DNA of 64,000 nt, from contig NZ_JAVIFU010000001.1 of the NCBI RefSeq assembly GCF_031157315.1, positions 124,001 through 188,000 of the forward strand. Direction: 5' to 3'. The stretch's first letter is position 1; each line of letters opens with the position of its first letter. Both the position numbers and the translations under genes were made by a program. Under the pieces are notes generated by a model. It was given only the letters and a program-made list of their open reading frames with translations. It was not told the DNA's origin and searched no databases. Positions 61,055 to 64,000 of this stretch are shown piece after piece. This DNA is from Paenibacillus sp. LHD-38. GTDB taxonomy: Bacteria > Bacillota > Bacilli > Paenibacillales > Paenibacillaceae.

Positions 61055-61621
61055 ATGAGCAAAAGCGTAGCAGAAAAGCTCGGCAAAGGCATCAGCCCGC
61101 AGCAATTTATCGACGGCATGACCAAAAACAAAGAGCAGTTTCTGGATTGGTCCGAAAAATTCGCATGGACCGATGAGAGCGACAAGGAGTATTTCGAGTC
61201 GCTGAACAATCGTGATGATCTTCGCGTGTTGATTTTGATGGCTGATTGGTGCGGCGATGTCGTACGCAATATCCCTGTTGTTTTTAAAGCGCTTGAAAAT
61301 AGCGGAGTTCCGACAGAGGTGCTTATTATGGAAGAGCATCTGGATACAATGGATCAGTTTTTGACAATGGGCGGCCGTTCCGTCCCTGTCGTTATTATTG
61401 CGGATACAGGCGGGGCTGTGCTAGGGCAATGGGGGCCGCGTCCTAGTCATGTTCAGGAAGCAATGATTGCTTTCAAGCAGGAAAACACAGACCGCGATGC
61501 AGTTGATTATCAAGAGAAACTTGCGGTAACAAGGCAAGAAATGGGTCGGCGTTACGGTGAAGGTACAGCTTACCAATCCGTGATCGTGAAAGAGCTCCGC
61601 ACTTTGTTGGAGTCGTTTTAA
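61055..61621 (+). CDS. thioredoxin-fold protein with a single active-site cysteine
   Basis: A 188-residue cytoplasmic thioredoxin-like protein (Thioredoxin_9 group). The active-site region reads MADWCGDVVRN, so the first Cys is kept and the resolving Cys of CxxC is Val. The cis-Pro is in RSVPVVI. A helical N-terminal extension (about 1-45) and C-terminal tail (about 150-188) flank the fold. It may act through a mixed disulfide or bind bacillithiol; no reductase partner is nearby. GAAAGAGG precedes the ATG. The metallo-hydrolase gene follows after 7 bases. Confidence 0.82.
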   Translation: MSKSVAEKLGKGISPQQFIDGMTKNKEQFLDWSEKFAWTDESDKEYFESLNNRDDLRVLILMADWCGDVVRNIPVVFKALENSGVPTEVLIMEEHLDTMDQFLTMGGRSVPVVIIADTGGAVLGQWGPRPSHVQEAMIAFKQENTDRDAVDYQEKLAVTRQEMGRRYGEGTAYQSVIVKELRTLLESF

Positions 61622-61628
61622 GAAAGCC

Positions 61629-62294
61629 ATGAGTATAAATATGCGAATCGAGACATTTACACTTGGGCCCATACAAACCAATGCTTATCTCATTTCGGTG
61701 ACGGAACCGGCGGCTAACGAAGGCGAGAAGCCTTTGGAGCAGGCTATTGTTATTGATCCGGGCATGAATCCCAAAAAGCTGCTGGAGCGGCTGGAGGGTG
61801 TGAAGGTGGAGGCCATTCTGCTGACACATGCCCATTTCGACCATATGGGCGGCGTTGATGAGCTGCGCAAAGCCGCTGGCTGCCCGGTCTACATACATGA
61901 TCTAGAGGCGGATTGGCTAACCGATCCTCGCAAAAACGGTTCAATGAGATGGCAGGATGTGACGCCTCCTCTCTCAACGGATCCTGCTGAATATGCGTTA
62001 GCAGAAGGCCAAACACTGAAGCTGCTCGGCTTATCCTTCCGCGTTATGCACACGCCGGGCCATTCTCCCGGCAGTGTCAGCTTCTTGTGCGGCAACCATC
62101 TTTTCTCAGGCGATGTATTGTTCAAAATGTCGGTTGGCCGGACGGACCTGCCAGGCGGACGCGAAAGGGATTTGTACGATTCCATTCGTTTGAAGCTGTA
62201 CAAGCTGAGCCCGGATGTCATCGTTTACCCGGGACATGGCGGACGTACGACAATTGGATTTGAAATGGCGAATAACCCCTATACGGGAGCATGA
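61629..62294 (+). CDS. glyoxalase-II-like metallo-beta-lactamase-fold hydrolase
   Basis: A 221-residue MBL-fold hydrolase of the YqgX/YcbL type. T-H-A-H-F-D-H-M-G is the metal motif near residue 67, with TPGHSPGS, SGDVLF and YPGHG supplying the other ligands. The group hydrolyses thioesters such as S-lactoylglutathione or bacillithiol equivalents. ATG 61629 is used; ATG 61641 starts closer to homologues and is possible. The upstream thioredoxin-fold gene suggests thiol chemistry. Confidence 0.88.
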   Translation: MSINMRIETFTLGPIQTNAYLISVTEPAANEGEKPLEQAIVIDPGMNPKKLLERLEGVKVEAILLTHAHFDHMGGVDELRKAAGCPVYIHDLEADWLTDPRKNGSMRWQDVTPPLSTDPAEYALAEGQTLKLLGLSFRVMHTPGHSPGSVSFLCGNHLFSGDVLFKMSVGRTDLPGGRERDLYDSIRLKLYKLSPDVIVYPGHGGRTTIGFEMANNPYTGA

Positions 62295-62317
62295 TGCATA
62301 AGAAAGGGGCATGACGT

Positions 62318-64000
62318 TTGGCGGATACGAAGGTTCAGCATTTTACAGAGGAATCAGAGGAGAGCGCAGGGAAATCGAAGCTGACAGCAGAACAAAAGGC
62401 AGCCGAAAGCCAGCGCATCATTGCGGGCATTGCCGCGCAGCTATCGATCCCGGTAACAAAGGTGAAATCGGCAGTTAGCCTGCTTGATGAAGGCAATACT
62501 ATCCCTTTTATCGCTCGGTACCGTAAGGAAATGACCGGTGAGCTTGATGAGAACGATTTGAGATCGATTGAAGAAAAGCTGCAATACATGCGAAATCTGG
62601 AAGAGCGCAAGCGTGAGGTTATTCGTCTTATTGATGAACAAGGCAAGCTTACGGAAGTACTGCGAGCGGATATCATCAAGTCTGTGAAGCTGCAGGAAAT
62701 CGAGGATCTCTACCGTCCGTACCGGCAAAAACGCAAAACAAGAGCCAGCGTGGCAAAAGAGAGAGGCTTGGAGCCTTTATCCGAGTGGCTGTGGTCGCAG
62801 CCGCGCAGCGGCGATCCCCTTGCTGAAGCAGCCCGTTATGTTAACGCTGAGAAAAACGTGCCCACTGCCCAGGATGCCTTGAACGGCGCGATGGATATCA
62901 TAGCTGAAAATTTGGCGGACGATGCTTCAATTCGGGCTTGGGCGCGGAAGTTCACTTTCGATCAAGCCGTTATGAAGACAGAAGCAAAAAACGCAGCTGA
63001 AGAAACGGTTTATGAAATGTACTACAGCTATCAAGAGCCGGTTCGTAAGCTGCCTCCGCATCGCGTGCTTGCGATTAACCGCGCCGAGCGCGAGGATGTG
63101 CTGCGTGTCACCTTTGATGTGCCTTCAGAGCGAATCCATGAGCATATCAATCGCAAGGTGCTCCGAAACGGTACAGCGCAGCCAGTGCGCGATGTGCTGA
63201 CTGCTGTCATCGAGGATTCGTATAAGCGTCTGATCTCGCCGTCGATTGAGCGCGAGGTGCGCGGCGAGCTTACCGAGAAAGCAGAGGAGCATGCCATTTC
63301 GATCTTCTCCGAAAATTTGCGAAATCTGCTGCTTCAGCCGCCTGTAAGGGGAAATATCGTGCTTGGCGTGGATCCGGCTTTTCGCACGGGCTGCAAGCTT
63401 GCCGTCATTGACGATATCGGAAAGCTGCTGGAGGTAGCGGTTTCTTATCCAACGCCCCCTAACAACAAGGTAGCGGAAGCAGAGAAGCTGATTAACGGCT
63501 TAATCGACAAGTATAAAGTGGAATTGATCGTTATCGGCAACGGCACCGCATCGCGTGAGACAGAGCAGTTTATCGCTGCCTTAATAGGGAAGCGTAAGGC
63601 GGCTGGAGCGGGCGGACCGGAGCTCAAATATATTATTGTCAATGAAGCGGGCGCAAGCGTCTATTCGGCGTCTAAGCTTGCTCAAGAGGAGTTTCCGTCG
63701 CTTGACGTGGCAGAGCGCAGTGCGGTTTCGATTGCCCGCAGGCTGCAGGACCCGCTTGCTGAGCTCGTTAAGATTGAGCCTAAGGCGATTGGGGTCGGAC
63801 AATATCAGCATGACGTAAGTCAGAAACGACTGGATGAAACGCTGGGCGGGGTCGTGGAATCCGCGGTTAACCATGTCGGTGTGGATGTTAATACGGCATC
63901 TGCTTCGCTGCTCTCCTATGTAGCAGGTATAAATGCAACGATTGCGAAAAACATCGTAAAATACCGCGATGAGAACGGCAGGTTCGTAAAGCGTGCCCAG
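62318..64000 (+). CDS. tex: Tex transcription accessory protein, 3' end cut by the window
   Basis: A Tex/YqfO-independent RNA-binding factor; 561 codons are visible and the frame is open at the right edge. The start is TTG 62318 with GAAAGGGG about 8 bases upstream and an in-frame TGA at 62312. The Tex N-terminal helical domain includes LDEGNTIPFIARYRKEMTG and LYRPYRQKRKTRASVAKERG. The RNase-H-like YqgF domain begins IVLGVDPAFRTGCKLAVID, and the helix-hairpin-helix part (VDVNTASASLLSYVAGI) ends at the window edge. The S1 RNA-binding domain must lie beyond it. Tex influences transcription and RNA handling. Confidence 0.93.
   Translation, partial: MADTKVQHFTEESEESAGKSKLTAEQKAAESQRIIAGIAAQLSIPVTKVKSAVSLLDEGNTIPFIARYRKEMTGELDENDLRSIEEKLQYMRNLEERKREVIRLIDEQGKLTEVLRADIIKSVKLQEIEDLYRPYRQKRKTRASVAKERGLEPLSEWLWSQPRSGDPLAEAARYVNAEKNVPTAQDALNGAMDIIAENLADDASIRAWARKFTFDQAVMKTEAKNAAEETVYEMYYSYQEPVRKLPPHRVLAINRAEREDVLRVTFDVPSERIHEHINRKVLRNGTAQPVRDVLTAVIEDSYKRLISPSIEREVRGELTEKAEEHAISIFSENLRNLLLQPPVRGNIVLGVDPAFRTGCKLAVIDDIGKLLEVAVSYPTPPNNKVAEAEKLINGLIDKYKVELIVIGNGTASRETEQFIAALIGKRKAAGAGGPELKYIIVNEAGASVYSASKLAQEEFPSLDVAERSAVSIARRLQDPLAELVKIEPKAIGVGQYQHDVSQKRLDETLGGVVESAVNHVGVDVNTASASLLSYVAGINATIAKNIVKYRDENGRFVKRAQ

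Overview
The window looks like a chromosomal segment of a spore-forming Firmicute close to Paenibacillus. The evidence is a SspH-type spore protein, a KapB-like sporulation-kinase partner, a YkpA-type ABC-F protein, strong AGGAGG ribosome sites, many TTG/GTG starts, and a GDSL esterase joined to a 'copper amine oxidase N-terminal'-type surface domain. Most of the window is near 50% G+C by eye. No rRNA, tRNA, CRISPR array, insertion sequence or prophage gene was found.

Layout. 1-8.2 kb: end of mutY, a KDPG-type aldolase, an alpha/beta hydrolase, a membrane-anchored transglutaminase-like protein, a NifU-N/HEAT protein, an NAPE-PLD/UlaG-like metallo-hydrolase and a Gfo/Idh oxidoreductase. 8.4-17.2 kb: an ABC-F ATPase, then an alpha-glucoside-type uptake locus (LacI regulator, binding protein, two permeases, GH13 glucosidase) with visible palindromic operators and no ATPase of its own. 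17.4-21.5 kb: a Fur-box-controlled ferric-siderophore ABC system (ATPase and two permeases on minus, lipoprotein on plus). 21.7-30.2 kb: rhamnose-mutarotase-like protein, Mn-type CDF exporter, SH3b/NlpC-P60 hydrolase, DedA protein, ACT-containing malic enzyme, MGDG-synthase-like glycosyltransferase, kapB and the GDSL esterase. 30.6-35.2 kb: the large glutamate synthase subunit, without its small subunit. 35.5-42.1 kb: XRE regulator, PilZ protein, mannose-1-phosphate guanylyltransferase, a signal-peptidase-like protein lacking its Ser nucleophile, an ABC-2 drug/bacteriocin-type exporter, bactofilin and an M23 peptidase. 42.3-57 kb: a surface-glycan locus. 57.1-64 kb: cardiolipin synthase, sspH, a cupredoxin, a second DedA protein, a thioredoxin-fold protein, a glyoxalase-II-like hydrolase and the start of tex.

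The glycan locus carries an O-antigen-ligase/TPR protein, Wzm/Wzt export, tandem glycosyltransferases, rmlACBD for dTDP-L-rhamnose, two more family 2 glycosyltransferases and a WcaJ/WbaP-type initiating phosphotransferase. This matches, by gene content, the S-layer protein glycosylation (slg) loci known from Geobacillus stearothermophilus and Paenibacillus alvei. Its core (about 44.7-50.3 kb) is strikingly A+T-rich and was probably acquired separately.

The most unusual non-coding signals are two related tandem arrays of hairpin units, three copies each. One has a period of exactly 40 bp at 6996, the other exactly 39 bp at 13110. Each array ends directly against the Shine-Dalgarno sequence of the next gene. 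There is also a dispersed intergenic repeat of about 96 bp present four times (4116, 4214, 17256, 30236). I do not recognise either family by name.
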